DNA of 33,089 nt from CAZFIM01 sp964519615 (GCA_964519615.1 CAZFIM010000027.1:1-33089), one strand, 5' to 3'. Positions 25,095-32,861 are shown, numbered from the stretch's first letter. Made by a program: numbers and translations. Notes: generated by a model not told the origin, from the sequence alone.

Positions 25095-25154
25095 GTTGAC
25101 AGTTACTCTTCTCCGCCGAAGGATAGAAAATGCCCAATCTACCATGGCCTACCT

Positions 25155-25183
25155 TTTTTGAGACAGGCTGGTTTTAGGTGCCC
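25155..25183 (-). repeat. Right terminal inverted repeat of the IS
   Basis: TTTTTGAGACAGGCT, GGTTTT, AGGTGCCC, the inverse of the left end with a changed middle segment. Confidence 0.75.
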
Positions 25184-25546
25184 ACCCCCTTCAATTTTAA
25201 CTCGGTGACCTGTACTCAGTCATTCCGGGCGCGCCCACAGTCTCACCAGATTCATAAAAATAGCCTGCAAATTATAGGGCTGCCTGTGGGCAGGCAGCGC
25301 CTAAATAATCTCTCACCACGTGGTTCATTACAGCCGTCCGTTCAATTTCGCTGAAAGTCGTCTGAGCAGATCGCCACGTCGCCCTCCTCGCCGGACTCCT
25401 CGCGAAGACAGGAAGGACGTCCATCGAACTTAAATGGACTGTGGGGGACAGCAGGTCAAACGGGCATCAACACAATAGTACGTTGCAACCGTTCCTGAGG
25501 AGTTATCTTTGATATATGCCGTCTGTGGGGAGAGCCTGTCGTCAGG
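25184..25546. other. Intergenic stretch between the IS and the methyltransferase gene
   Basis: No intact gene. It has a perfect eight-pair hairpin at 25279-25298 (GCTGCCTG, TGGG, CAGGCAGC) without a U-tract. A transposase-like scrap lies at 25381-25512. The hairpin could mark the end of the operon on the minus strand, but it is distant (about 250 bases) from the last stop codon. Confidence 0.4.
25381..25512 (+). pseudogene. Possible remnant of another transposase
   Basis: The frame from 25381 reads ALLAGLLAKTGRTSIELKW and continues to TGA at 25510. The opening resembles the VLLLGALLA.GRRTV helix found near the N-terminus of several transposase families. It has no start codon, is preceded in frame by a stop, and is only 43 codons. 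This is a weak call based on resemblance alone. Confidence 0.3.
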
Positions 25547-26380
25547 TCATCCCGTAGTATTGTCCGGTTTAAGCCACCATATCAGCATCCAGCGTACCGC
25601 GGACTTGCGGCAATAGTAGCCGTTGCTGCGGTCGTAATTTTCATTTATAAAAACACGCAGCTTTTCTTTGGCATGACTGCTTATGCTGTTTCCTCCGGCA
25701 AAGCTGCTGACAACCTGATCTATTGTTTGATATTCCTCTACATAGGTAGATACGAAAGACTGTATATCGGCGTGGATTCCCATACGGTAAAGAATGTTAA
25801 ATATAATGGGGTATTCCGGATGCGGGATATATTCTTTGCCCATTATCCTGTATATGCGGGCTTTGAATTCATCGTACCTTTCAGCACGCCAGGTAATATA
25901 GCAGGCTCTACGGGCAATACGGTTGATTTTTTGCAGCGCGGCAGTTAAATCATGTTCGGATAGACAGCGTGATGCCAGAACGATGTCATGTTCTCCAACG
26001 TCCCTGCCGTATTGAATTTCACTCCAACTCTTGTTTATTATGGTTATGTTTGTGATTTTGCTGCGGCTTGCTTTCTCTTCAAGCAGCGCAAGCATCTCCG
26101 CTGACAGATCAAGGGCGGTAACGCAAGTTACGCGTTTGGCAAGCGGGATAGTGATGCCGCCGTTTCCGCAGCCGATGTCCAGAACGGAATTATCCTTATT
26201 GAGCTGCATCCTTTGAAGGAGGTCTTCAGCGTAGCTGCTCTTGATTTTAGGGTTGTCAAATGTCGCTGCCCGCTTGTCCCAGTATTGCATTCTTTTATTC
26301 CGGTCTATATGGGAGAATCTGCGTAATTGTCTTTTCCAGATGCGTTCGAAATCGACATTTGCAAGGTTGTTGTAAAACAT
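25547..26380 (-). CDS. Class I SAM-dependent methyltransferase, operon paralogue 2
   Basis: A 277-residue methyltransferase. Motif I is LDIGCGNG (67-74), the acidic loop after the second strand is TALDLSAEML, and motif IV is in HDIVLASRCLS. The N-terminal helices (MQYWDKRAATFD) and the C-terminal end (RWMLIWWLKPD) match the methyltransferase at 28440-29309 closely. Shared features are SVLDIGCG.G..TIPLAK, VTALD.S..ML, a P.Y.IFN.L..MGI segment and the LIWW end. The two are therefore duplicates within one operon. The substrate is unknown. It is the last gene on the minus strand of the metal-chelate operon; the Shine-Dalgarno is weak. Confidence 0.85.
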   Translation of the reverse strand: MFYNNLANVDFERIWKRQLRRFSHIDRNKRMQYWDKRAATFDNPKIKSSYAEDLLQRMQLNKDNSVLDIGCGNGGITIPLAKRVTCVTALDLSAEMLALLEEKASRSKITNITIINKSWSEIQYGRDVGEHDIVLASRCLSEHDLTAALQKINRIARRACYITWRAERYDEFKARIYRIMGKEYIPHPEYPIIFNILYRMGIHADIQSFVSTYVEEYQTIDQVVSSFAGGNSISSHAKEKLRVFINENYDRSNGYYCRKSAVRWMLIWWLKPDNTTG

Positions 26381-26417
26381 AGTAATTATTTTCTTTACAC
26401 TCTTTTAATGGAAAGAG

Positions 26418-27050
26418 CTATTTGATGATCTCGATCCATATACCGCTGACTTCGTTCAGTATAGAGCCGTGAAGATCCGCTTCTGCCAGCGCTTTTCTAA
26501 ATGCGGCAGCGTTTTTCTCCTTTGCTTTGCAGGTTCGGGTGCGCCAGAACGCGCGCATATCTTTAAAGCGGTTGTCTGTCATGATGATGTTGCTGGCCTC
26601 GCGCTGGATATCATCGCTGCCCATGCCGCCGCCGCAGAAGAGTACGCCGCCGGGTTTTAATACCCGGTAGAGGTCCCGCAGCGCAGAGGGTTGGTCATTC
26701 CAGAAGAATATCGAGCCGCGGCTGATGATGAGATCGAAATAATTATCATCGAATGGAATGGAGCAAACATCGGAGGTCACGGTCTCGATACGATGAGAAA
26801 GTTTTGCCTTTTCAAAGTTCTTTCTTGCCAGCACGCTCATTTTGTATTCGCTGTCAAGGGAAACGATCTTAAGTTCGGTAATTTCCGCCAGCGCGATTGC
26901 CATTGCACCCGGGCCCGAGCCGGCATCGAGGCACCGTCCGGTTGTAATGCCGTATTTCGCTACAACATGACCGGCAATCGCCGGGTATACTTTAGCAAAC
27001 GCTACCTTTGCGGTAAGGTCCATTTTTCTGGGGTCGGTAGTCTGTTTCAT
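26418..27050 (-). CDS. Class I SAM-dependent methyltransferase (UbiE-like)
   Basis: A 210-residue methyltransferase of a different subfamily from its two neighbours. Motif I is DAGSGPG (42-48), the acidic strand is IVSLDSEY, motif IV is FDLIISRGSIFFW, followed by DLYRVLKPGGVLFCGGG, the usual UbiE-type post-motif. ATG 27050 overlaps the stop of the DUF364 gene (ATGA), so I prefer it to ATG 27086, which would overlap that gene by 40 bases. It probably methylates a small molecule handled by the operon. No substrate can be assigned. Confidence 0.85.
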   Translation of the reverse strand: MKQTTDPRKMDLTAKVAFAKVYPAIAGHVVAKYGITTGRCLDAGSGPGAMAIALAEITELKIVSLDSEYKMSVLARKNFEKAKLSHRIETVTSDVCSIPFDDNYFDLIISRGSIFFWNDQPSALRDLYRVLKPGGVLFCGGGMGSDDIQREASNIIMTDNRFKDMRAFWRTRTCKAKEKNAAAFRKALAEADLHGSILNEVSGIWIEIIK

Positions 27051-27802
27051 TTCTTCATCACTCTGAAAATTATTTCTCCGGGGCATACTTTGGTTTCCAG
27101 CATGCCGCCGCTCTGACTCAATTTATGCATGATTGCTTCCGGGGCGGTTACCACTGCCCCTGCCAGCATATCGGCACCGTAGTCGAAAAACACTTCGGAC
27201 ATGATCGTGCTTGGTCCGACGATGACGGTATAGGCTTGGCTTGCCCGGGCTAACTGCAGAAGGTGCTCCATAGATTTGTTAATTAGCGTTGAGCCGGTCA
27301 TAATGAACAGGTCGCAGTCAGGGATAAGGTAATTTGCTGCTGATTCAGGCAAGATGCCCTGTCTGGAGTCCAGTAAATACGGATCGAGCTCGAGTATATA
27401 CACTTGTTTTGCCACTTTTTTCAGTTTGCTGCTGAAGGGGAATGCGCCTGCAACCACTACTCTGGCACCTGCCCCTTTTTCCAGAACGATTTCCTGCACA
27501 TTGATATCGGCGCAGTCAGGCTTTGGGGCAACCATTGCAGATATTGCGGCGCATCCTATACTTGCCTCTATTAAATTCCATGACTGGGCATATTCAGCAA
27601 GTTCCAAAGTAGTCATTTTCATCAGGTTGCCCATATTGCGGGTATAATTGCCGTGCTTGACCGGGATGCCGTATGTTTTAGCCAGGCCGCAGTACTTGCC
27701 GTATACCGCTGTCCAGGAAACACCTACCCGCACATCGCGGACCTGTTCATTGCCGCCTGCTGCCGCTGCAATAAGATCATCGATGAGTTTACTTCTACGC
27801 AT
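27047..27802 (-). CDS. DUF4213/DUF364 protein, putative heavy-metal chelation family
   Basis: A 251-residue protein. The N-terminal half (about 1-95) matches DUF4213 (enolase-N-like), with RVGVSWTAVYGKYCGLA and SIGCAAISAMV. The C-terminal half (about 105-250) is a Rossmann-like DUF364 domain: VVVAGAFPF, VYILELDPYL, CDLFIMTGSTLINKSMEHLL, YTVIVGPSTIM. Pfam describes DUF364 as a putative heavy-metal chelation domain; no reaction is established. ATG 27802 is supported by AAGGAG eight bases upstream, lying five bases after the FmdE stop. The upstream ATG 27856 would overlap FmdE. Tight packing suggests it acts with FmdE on the same metal species. Confidence 0.9.
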   Translation of the reverse strand: MRRSKLIDDLIAAAAGGNEQVRDVRVGVSWTAVYGKYCGLAKTYGIPVKHGNYTRNMGNLMKMTTLELAEYAQSWNLIEASIGCAAISAMVAPKPDCADINVQEIVLEKGAGARVVVAGAFPFSSKLKKVAKQVYILELDPYLLDSRQGILPESAANYLIPDCDLFIMTGSTLINKSMEHLLQLARASQAYTVIVGPSTIMSEVFFDYGADMLAGAVVTAPEAIMHKLSQSGGMLETKVCPGEIIFRVMKK

Positions 27803-27807
27803 GTATA

Positions 27808-28362
27808 TTACTCCTTTATCTCCGTGTAATAATGTCCCTGTGCGCATCCGCGGCACATGATAACATCGTTATGAATGACATCGCGTCCGTCCATAATGAG
27901 TTCTTTACATACTGTGCATACGGCTTTTTTCAGCGGATGCCCGGGCAGGTCCGTCTCAGGTATGTGAATATGCACATCCTGAAGATATATCAGTTCTTCC
28001 AGAGGCCTGCTGGCTATAGTGCGGAGCGCTTCATCTACGTTTGCAGCATTATTGAAGCTCTCTGTCGTTGTGACGCGCACAGCATGTCCCGAGTGCTGAT
28101 TGACCAGAGTCATAGCGAATTTTCCATAGTCGACATGTTTGAGAGAACGCCGTCCCAGTGAACACCCGGTAATCACCATAACGGCATCCGTCATACAGCG
28201 GTCTATTTCTGCATAGGCAAGGACGTCCTTGTTTTTCTGATGAGGATCGAGTCCCAGATACTGCATGGCGGCCAGCGCCATGAGCGTGCCGAAGGCAATT
28301 CCCAAACACGTGTGACCGTGGAAATCATTTACTTTCTTCAGAAAATAACTGTAGTCTTTCAT
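27808..28362 (-). CDS. FmdE-domain protein with C-terminal zinc ribbon
   Basis: A 184-residue protein. The FmdE domain begins FHGHTCLGIAFGTLMA (14-29), containing the conserved His/Cys metal-binding signature, followed by VITGCSLGRRSL. The C-terminus has two CxxC pairs (149/152 and 170/173) that form a zinc ribbon. FmdE was named from the molybdenum formylmethanofuran dehydrogenase operon of methanogens. Many bacterial homologues sit beside metal-chelate transporters, and their function is unproven. Here it is followed directly by DUF364. ATG 28362 has GGCAGG four bases upstream. Confidence 0.92.
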   Translation of the reverse strand: MKDYSYFLKKVNDFHGHTCLGIAFGTLMALAAMQYLGLDPHQKNKDVLAYAEIDRCMTDAVMVITGCSLGRRSLKHVDYGKFAMTLVNQHSGHAVRVTTTESFNNAANVDEALRTIASRPLEELIYLQDVHIHIPETDLPGHPLKKAVCTVCKELIMDGRDVIHNDVIMCRGCAQGHYYTEIKE

Positions 28363-28439
28363 ATTACCTGCCTTATTTTTATATGTGTAGTGCCGCTATT
28401 GTAGTAAAATTCGCCGTGAATTTGCCCCTTTTGGCTTTT

Positions 28440-29309
28440 TTAAGAAAGGCAATCTTTTTTCCACCAGATGAGCGCCCACTGCGATTTTCCTTCGTGTGTA
28501 AATACCGCTGAATCGCATTGTTCGGCAAATTTGTTCTTTAGGTATTCGGTTAATTTCTTTTCTTCTTCAGCCGTAAAGGGGTCTGTTCTCCACTGCAGGT
28601 CATTAATAGCCTCTGCGATGCTGGCAAACTGCATTCTAACTCTGGAATGCAGTATCTCTACATTGGCCTGTATTCCCATTTGGCACAAAGCGTTGAAAAT
28701 GTAGATATGGGAAGGATGTTTTTTATTGCCCCTTCCTATAACCCTGTACACTTCCCAGTCGAAAGGGAGATGGACTACCGGGAATGTGAGATAGACCGCT
28801 TGTGCAGCAAGAGAGTTGATATCGCACAGCATTTTAATGATGTTATCTGCCGGGGAGAGAGAGCGCGATGCGATTACGATATCGTGAACATCGATAAGGC
28901 GCTCTGTACAGGCATCCTCCCACGAAGAGTTGATGTAGTCTATGTTGTCGATATCGCTGAGAGCGGCATTTTCCTTCAGATTCTTCAGCATCCGGCGGGA
29001 AATATCCAGAGCCGTTACTTTTCTTACCTTTTTAGCCAGAGGAATGGTGAGCGTCCCGGGGCCGCAGCCTATATCAAGAACGCTGGACGCCTTGCTTACC
29101 TCGATACGGGCAAGCATCTTGGAAATATAGTCGTCTTTGTCCCACTCATTTTCACTTTTTACCCTGTTGATTCTGCGGGTAAAAGAATCCGCCCGCTTAT
29201 CCCAGAGGTCTTTATTGGAAGCTTTATTTTTAGATATTCGGTTCCAATGAGATGCAGCAGCTTCCCGCTGCCATAATGTGTTCCAATCAATTGTATTGAG
29301 GTCAATCAT
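28440..29309 (-). CDS. Class I SAM-dependent methyltransferase, operon paralogue 1
   Basis: A 289-residue methyltransferase. Motif I is LDIGCGPG (78-85), with TALDISRRML and HDIVIASRSLS. It shares whole-length architecture with the methyltransferase at 25547-26380. ATG 29309 is chosen because GGGGAGG lies five bases upstream; ATG 29381 would add 24 residues upstream of that site. Its N-terminal helices (WNTLWQREAA, LWDKRADSF) suggest a substrate-binding cap. It lies between the transporter ATPase and FmdE genes, so its substrate may be the imported ligand or a chelator. The gap of 77 bases to FmdE is the largest inside the operon. Confidence 0.87.
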   Translation of the reverse strand: MIDLNTIDWNTLWQREAAASHWNRISKNKASNKDLWDKRADSFTRRINRVKSENEWDKDDYISKMLARIEVSKASSVLDIGCGPGTLTIPLAKKVRKVTALDISRRMLKNLKENAALSDIDNIDYINSSWEDACTERLIDVHDIVIASRSLSPADNIIKMLCDINSLAAQAVYLTFPVVHLPFDWEVYRVIGRGNKKHPSHIYIFNALCQMGIQANVEILHSRVRMQFASIAEAINDLQWRTDPFTAEEEKKLTEYLKNKFAEQCDSAVFTHEGKSQWALIWWKKDCLS

Positions 29310-29388
29310 TGTATCCTCCCCGATTGATAAGATATGCTTTCTCTCACTATTCTTGCGGATGCAGGGACTATGCCGGTGCAAGAGGACT

Positions 29389-30192
29389 TCATATTACACG
29401 TCTTCCTTTTATCTTACGGATGGGGACGCACACTTTTCTGTGAACGGGACCGTCCAGATATATGACGCGCACTTCGATATCATAGATGCTTTGCAGATTC
29501 TCTTCGGTGATGACCTCATCGGTCGTACCGAAGGCGATAATCCTTCCTCCTTTCATGATGGCCACTTTCTGTGATATCAGGAATGCGTGGTCTGGAAAAT
29601 GGGACGTCATAATAACCGGCATTCCCGGTGTCACTATTTGCTCCAGAATATCCAGAAACCTGATGGAATTACCGTAATCGAGATGAGATGTCGGCTCATC
29701 GAGCAGTAACAGAGAAGGCCTCTGGCACAGCACTCTGGCGAACATCACCAGCTGGCGCTCACCGCCGCTTATCATGGTGTATGGTCTATCTTTCAAATGG
29801 TAAATGCCTACTGTGCGCAAGCTTTCCTCTGCGCAGCAGATATCTTCTTCGTCCGGTGCTGAGAAAGTGCCGATATGCGGCGACCTTCCCATGAGCACCA
29901 TTTCCAGAACGGAAAAAGGGAATGTCGGTACATGTATCTGCGGGACATAGCCTATTTTTCTGGAAATTTCATTGTGCGGGATAAGTTTGATATCCCGATC
30001 ATCTATACAGATGCTGCCGTTATTTAAGGTAAGCAGGTTGCCGATGCATTTGAGCAATGTGGTCTTGCCGCAGCCGTTGGGTCCGAGCAGGCAGATGGAG
30101 TCCCCATCGTTGATTGCCATATTGATCCTGCTGAAAATATTGCCCATGGCGGGATCATAGGCAAAAGAGGCGTCTTTCAATATGACATTCAT
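29389..30192 (-). CDS. FecE/BtuD-type ABC transporter ATPase
   Basis: A 267-residue ATPase of the metal-chelate (siderophore, haem, cobalamin) import family. Walker A is GPNGCGKT (37-44), signature ISGGERQ (141-147), Walker B LLLLDEP (161-167), and the switch His 198 (TSHFP). ATG 30192 overlaps the stop of the permease gene (ATGA), and GGAGG lies ten bases upstream. The C-terminal extension after the core (EVITEENLQSIYDIEVRVIYLD) is shared with the partial ATPase at the right edge of the window, marking them as paralogues. It powers uptake through the FecCD permease gene upstream. Confidence 0.95.
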   Translation of the reverse strand: MNVILKDASFAYDPAMGNIFSRINMAINDGDSICLLGPNGCGKTTLLKCIGNLLTLNNGSICIDDRDIKLIPHNEISRKIGYVPQIHVPTFPFSVLEMVLMGRSPHIGTFSAPDEEDICCAEESLRTVGIYHLKDRPYTMISGGERQLVMFARVLCQRPSLLLLDEPTSHLDYGNSIRFLDILEQIVTPGMPVIMTSHFPDHAFLISQKVAIMKGGRIIAFGTTDEVITEENLQSIYDIEVRVIYLDGPVHRKVCVPIRKIKGRRVI

Positions 30193-31256
30193 GCCCAGTT
30201 TTTCCTCCGCTTCCTGATCAAATAGAGAAACACCGGTACGCCCACCAGCGCCGTTACGATGCTCAGCGGCAGTTCCGCAGCGAGAGCGCAGCGGCAGATA
30301 TCGTCAACCACTACAAGGAAAATCGCTCCAATCAATACACATACCGGCAGCAGCTTTTTGTGGCATGGCCCCACCAGCATTCTGCCCATATGCGGCACCA
30401 CCAGTCCCACCCATCCGATGATGCCGCTTACACTTACCGCTGCCGCTGTTACGATGGTACAGCATATAATAATAATTGTTCGCAATCTGGAGGTATTGAC
30501 TCCCAGAGCTTTTGCCTCCTCATCTCCCAGTGACAGGATATTTATCTTCCATCGTACGGCAAGCAATATTGCGATCCCGATGGCGATGAGGCTGCCGACG
30601 GTAATAAGTACTGTGTCATCGATTATTTTATTGAGGCTTCCCATCAGCCAGAACACGATAGCCGGTAATTTTTCATACGGGTCTGCTGAGTATTTCAAAA
30701 GAGAAAGAAAAGCTGAAAAGAGAGAGCCGATAGCGATCCCGGCCAGCACCAGCCCCAGAACGGAGTCACCCTGTACGGATTTGCCGATCCCCCAGGAAAG
30801 AGCTACCGCCAGCATTCCCATGGCAAATGCCAGTATCTGGATGACCACTATGTTGCCGGAGATGATGATACCCAGCGCGGCGCCGAAACCCGCCCCCGAT
30901 GCTACACCCAGTATATCAGGGGAGACCAGCGGGTTGCGGAAAACACCCTGGAAAGCTGCGCCGGATACTGCCATTCCGGCACCGACCAGCATTGCTGCCA
31001 GAATCCGGCGCAGCCTGAGATTGAAAACTACTGTTTCCTGCACCTGGGGCAGGTCAAGGTTGAGGGCAAAGATTTTGGCCGCAATCACCTTCCCGATTTC
31101 CAGCAGGGAAATGCTGTACCGTCCAAGAGCTATCGAGGCTATTACCACAAGTATGAGGGTAATTATCAGAGCAGCGACAATGCTTCTCCATTTGTTCTTC
31201 TCGCGCTCTCTTGAATTCTCATTCGCATGAAATCGTATTGATTTTGCGGCATGCAT
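30189..31256 (-). CDS. FecCD/BtuC-type ABC transporter permease
   Basis: A 355-residue permease with about ten transmembrane helices, typical of the BtuC/FecCD family. It includes the LRLRRILAAMLVGAGMAVSGAAFQG segment and the coupling-helix region GWVGLVVPHMGRMLVG. A charged cytoplasmic N-terminus of about 25 residues precedes the first helix. It imports a metal chelate across the cytoplasmic membrane with the ATPase directly downstream (4-base overlap) and the binding protein 20 bases upstream. ATG 31256 has AGGAAGAG six bases upstream. Confidence 0.95.
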   Translation of the reverse strand: MHAAKSIRFHANENSREREKNKWRSIVAALIITLILVVIASIALGRYSISLLEIGKVIAAKIFALNLDLPQVQETVVFNLRLRRILAAMLVGAGMAVSGAAFQGVFRNPLVSPDILGVASGAGFGAALGIIISGNIVVIQILAFAMGMLAVALSWGIGKSVQGDSVLGLVLAGIAIGSLFSAFLSLLKYSADPYEKLPAIVFWLMGSLNKIIDDTVLITVGSLIAIGIAILLAVRWKINILSLGDEEAKALGVNTSRLRTIIIICCTIVTAAAVSVSGIIGWVGLVVPHMGRMLVGPCHKKLLPVCVLIGAIFLVVVDDICRCALAAELPLSIVTALVGVPVFLYLIRKRRKNWA

Positions 31257-31276
31257 TGTTTGCTCTTCCTGAATTA

Positions 31277-32389
31277 TTAGTTAGCTGTTATCTGTTTGAA
31301 CTGCTCATCAGTGATCGTGCAGTGCAGGAAGTCACGGAAAAATTCCTGCGCCTTAGCTTTCAGATCGATATCCGAAAACGTGTCGGGATAAAGCGTTTTG
31401 GCCATCCAGTAAATGCCGATAATCTGGTTAGGCCCGGGAGGTCCGTCAAACCAGGGAAAGGGCTGTGGTCTCACCGGCCTCATGTATACTCTGCCGTCCT
31501 TGACCGCCTTGATGCTCTTCCAGTTGGAATCGGTCATTATCATTTCTTTTACTGTTTTATCGGCCATTCTCCCGACGATGATGACATCCGGATTCCAGTT
31601 GATTATCTGCTCAAGCGATACCTCGGATTGTCCCATACCCTTTTTCAGGGGAACATCAGCAACGTTTATACCGCCGCATACTTCTATAAGAGAGGAATGA
31701 GCGGAACCGGATGGGTCGGTGAGCAGGCCGTTCTGACCCTCAGCGTAATATATTCTCACTCTTTTATTTTCAGGTATCTTCGAGGTTCTTTCACGCACTG
31801 TATCAAGAGCATTGTTATAAAAGTTAAGAAGCTTTTGCGCCTGCTGCTCAACTCCAAGAATATCTCCGGCAAGTACTATCGATGCCTCATAATCATCGGC
31901 CAAGGTTGTTACTCCGCCGAAATAGACTACCGGCACAGCGCCGAATCCGGTCTGTAGTTCATCTATATTGCCGGTGCCGAGTCCGAAAATTGCGTCAGGC
32001 TTGAGAGCCAGGAACGCCTCATAGTTGCCGCTTTGCGTGCCGAACCAGCCGCCGACAGCCGGCAGATCAAGGTATTTTTGTAGTATAAGCTCGTCCTTGG
32101 TCGGTTGATTCCAGCCGCCGAGTTTATCGGGGGCGAGCATATAGATCAGATTTGTTTCTATGGGAGAACAACCGAAAACCTTATTGACCTCGTCAGGAAG
32201 CTGTATTTCTCTGCCGGAAAGATCGGTAATAGTCCTGCCGGCTGCTGCGGGTGCAGGTGTCGTTGCTGCCGGGGTGGCCGGGGAGGTAGCAGCAGGCTCC
32301 GCAGTTGTAGTACTGCAGCTGATGATTCCTCCTGCCAGCGCAATTATTACAACAAATAATATGCATATTTTCAATGTGATAGATTTCAT
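31277..32389 (-). CDS. FecB/BtuF-type substrate-binding lipoprotein
   Basis: A 370-residue lipoprotein. The signal peptide ends in a lipobox at Cys 25 (GGIISC), followed by a Pro/Ala/Thr-rich tether of about 25 residues and a class III binding-protein fold: ITDLSGREIQLP, two lobes joined by a helix, a NWNPDVIIVG motif, and a PPGPNQIIGIYWMAKTLYP motif. The C-terminal motif is common in metal-chelate or metal-oxyanion binders of this class (iron complexes, cobalamin, molybdate), so the ligand cannot be chosen from sequence. It is the first gene of the operon. ATG 32389 has GGAG nine bases upstream. Expression is probably controlled by the leader at 32572-32777. Confidence 0.93.
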   Translation of the reverse strand: MKSITLKICILFVVIIALAGGIISCSTTTAEPAATSPATPAATTPAPAAAGRTITDLSGREIQLPDEVNKVFGCSPIETNLIYMLAPDKLGGWNQPTKDELILQKYLDLPAVGGWFGTQSGNYEAFLALKPDAIFGLGTGNIDELQTGFGAVPVVYFGGVTTLADDYEASIVLAGDILGVEQQAQKLLNFYNNALDTVRERTSKIPENKRVRIYYAEGQNGLLTDPSGSAHSSLIEVCGGINVADVPLKKGMGQSEVSLEQIINWNPDVIIVGRMADKTVKEMIMTDSNWKSIKAVKDGRVYMRPVRPQPFPWFDGPPGPNQIIGIYWMAKTLYPDTFSDIDLKAKAQEFFRDFLHCTITDEQFKQITAN

Positions 32390-32571
32390 GAATTATTTCT
32401 CCTTTATATTGCGGACCAAAGAATAACAATGCGAACAAAGTATGGATACGAACTGCTCTTTATGTGTCTTGACATAAGGAAATCATCATCGGGCGAACCC
32501 CGGCCCTCAGAACAAATAATCAGATGATCCGTTGTCCGAGGGATAGGAAAAAGAGCATAAAAGGAAAAAGA

Positions 32572-32600
32572 AAAGTACACATCCTTCAGGAGTGTACTTT
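32572..32600 (-). terminator. Intrinsic terminator inside the transporter-operon leader
   Basis: On the minus strand AAAGTACAC-TCC, a TGAA loop, GGA-T-GTGTACTTT, then TTCTTTTTCC. It has nine plus three base pairs with one bulged T and a strong U-rich tract. It lies between the promoter at 32748-32777 and the binding-protein gene, so reading into the operon requires antitermination or partial readthrough. The loop TGAA contains the stop codon of the leader ORF. Confidence 0.8.
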
Positions 32601-32621
32601 ATTAATATGAATTCTCACCAT
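32586..32621 (-). CDS. Eleven-codon leader ORF ending inside the terminator loop
   Basis: ATG 32621 is preceded by AAAGGAG five bases upstream and encodes MVRIHINKVHS, then TGA at 32588-32586. The last codons form the 5' arm of the terminator, and the stop codon is its loop. A ribosome at the stop would cover both arms and prevent the hairpin. This is the layout of a translated attenuator leader; its regulatory effect is inference. It is too short for ordinary gene finding. Confidence 0.5.
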   Translation of the reverse strand: MVRIHINKVHS

Positions 32622-32630
32622 ATATTCTCC

Positions 32631-32738
32631 TTTCCACTGGGGAAGCAACGCTGTTTCCTGCGTTACCGTCGATCCGCTTGCGGCGGATACCGGCTATACA
32701 CCGTGGATGGCTCTTTAGGTGTAACAGCTCCAGAGAAA
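32631..32738 (-). ncRNA. Candidate structured leader RNA (riboswitch-like four-helix junction)
   Basis: Minus-strand helices: P1 TTTC-T-CTGG with CCAG-TG-GAAA (32738-32730 and 32640-32631); P2 TACACC/GGTGTA (32723-32718, 32702-32697) with a 15-base loop; P3 CCG-ATCCGC with GCGGAT-CGG (32693-32683, 32677-32666); P4 AACGC/GCGTT (32664-32660, 32651-32647). P1 encloses the other three. The P2 loop contains TCCAC, which can pair with GTGGA (32637-32633) in competition with P1, next to the leader ORF's ribosome-binding site. I do not match it to a riboswitch class I can recall with confidence. Confidence 0.55.
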
Positions 32739-32747
32739 CTTTTTATT

Positions 32748-32777
32748 ATGCTAGCACAGCAAATATTTCAGTGTCAA
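32748..32777 (-). promoter_or_regulatory. Promoter of the metal-chelate transporter operon
   Basis: On the minus strand TTGACA (32777-32772), an 18-base spacer and TAGCAT (32753-32748). The start would be at about 32741, immediately before the leader RNA fold. A later hairpin (CCCTC/GAGGG, 32542-32504) lies between the terminator and the first gene. Confidence 0.6.
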
Positions 32778-32861
32778 TTCAGGTAATCTTATTTCATTCT
32801 TTTCAGGACTGATCTGGTAACGCTTTCAAATCTTATACCGATTTTATTTCAGTCAGTTTTT

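Larger units (their letters stand above)
23535..25183 (+). mobile_element. IS1182-like insertion sequence, inactivated
   Basis: About 1.65 kb bounded by imperfect inverted repeats of about 29 bases. Both ends share GGGCACCT and AGCCTGTCTCAAAAA, with a variable 6-7 base segment between. It carries one transposase gene in two or three broken pieces. No convincing target-site duplication is visible at these ends; the similarity may extend a few bases further outward (G-rich on both sides), so the exact ends are uncertain. Confidence 0.8.

Noticed and set aside
27050..27086. Extended start of the UbiE-like methyltransferase at 27086
   Set aside because: It would overlap the DUF364 gene by 40 bases; ATG 27050 forms the usual ATGA overlap.
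30259..31230. 323-codon plus-strand frame
   Set aside because: It is antisense to the FecCD permease and is Ser/Thr/Pro-rich, as expected for the reverse of a hydrophobic gene.
32631..32738. Cobalamin riboswitch in front of the transporter operon
   Set aside because: The transporter type suggested it, but I found no B12 box or other conserved core; the visible fold is a different four-helix arrangement.
32748..32840. Sequence CTGATCTGGTAACGC on the plus strand, resembling part of a thiamine riboswitch
   Set aside because: The other conserved TPP elements are absent, and it is on the wrong strand for the transporter operon.
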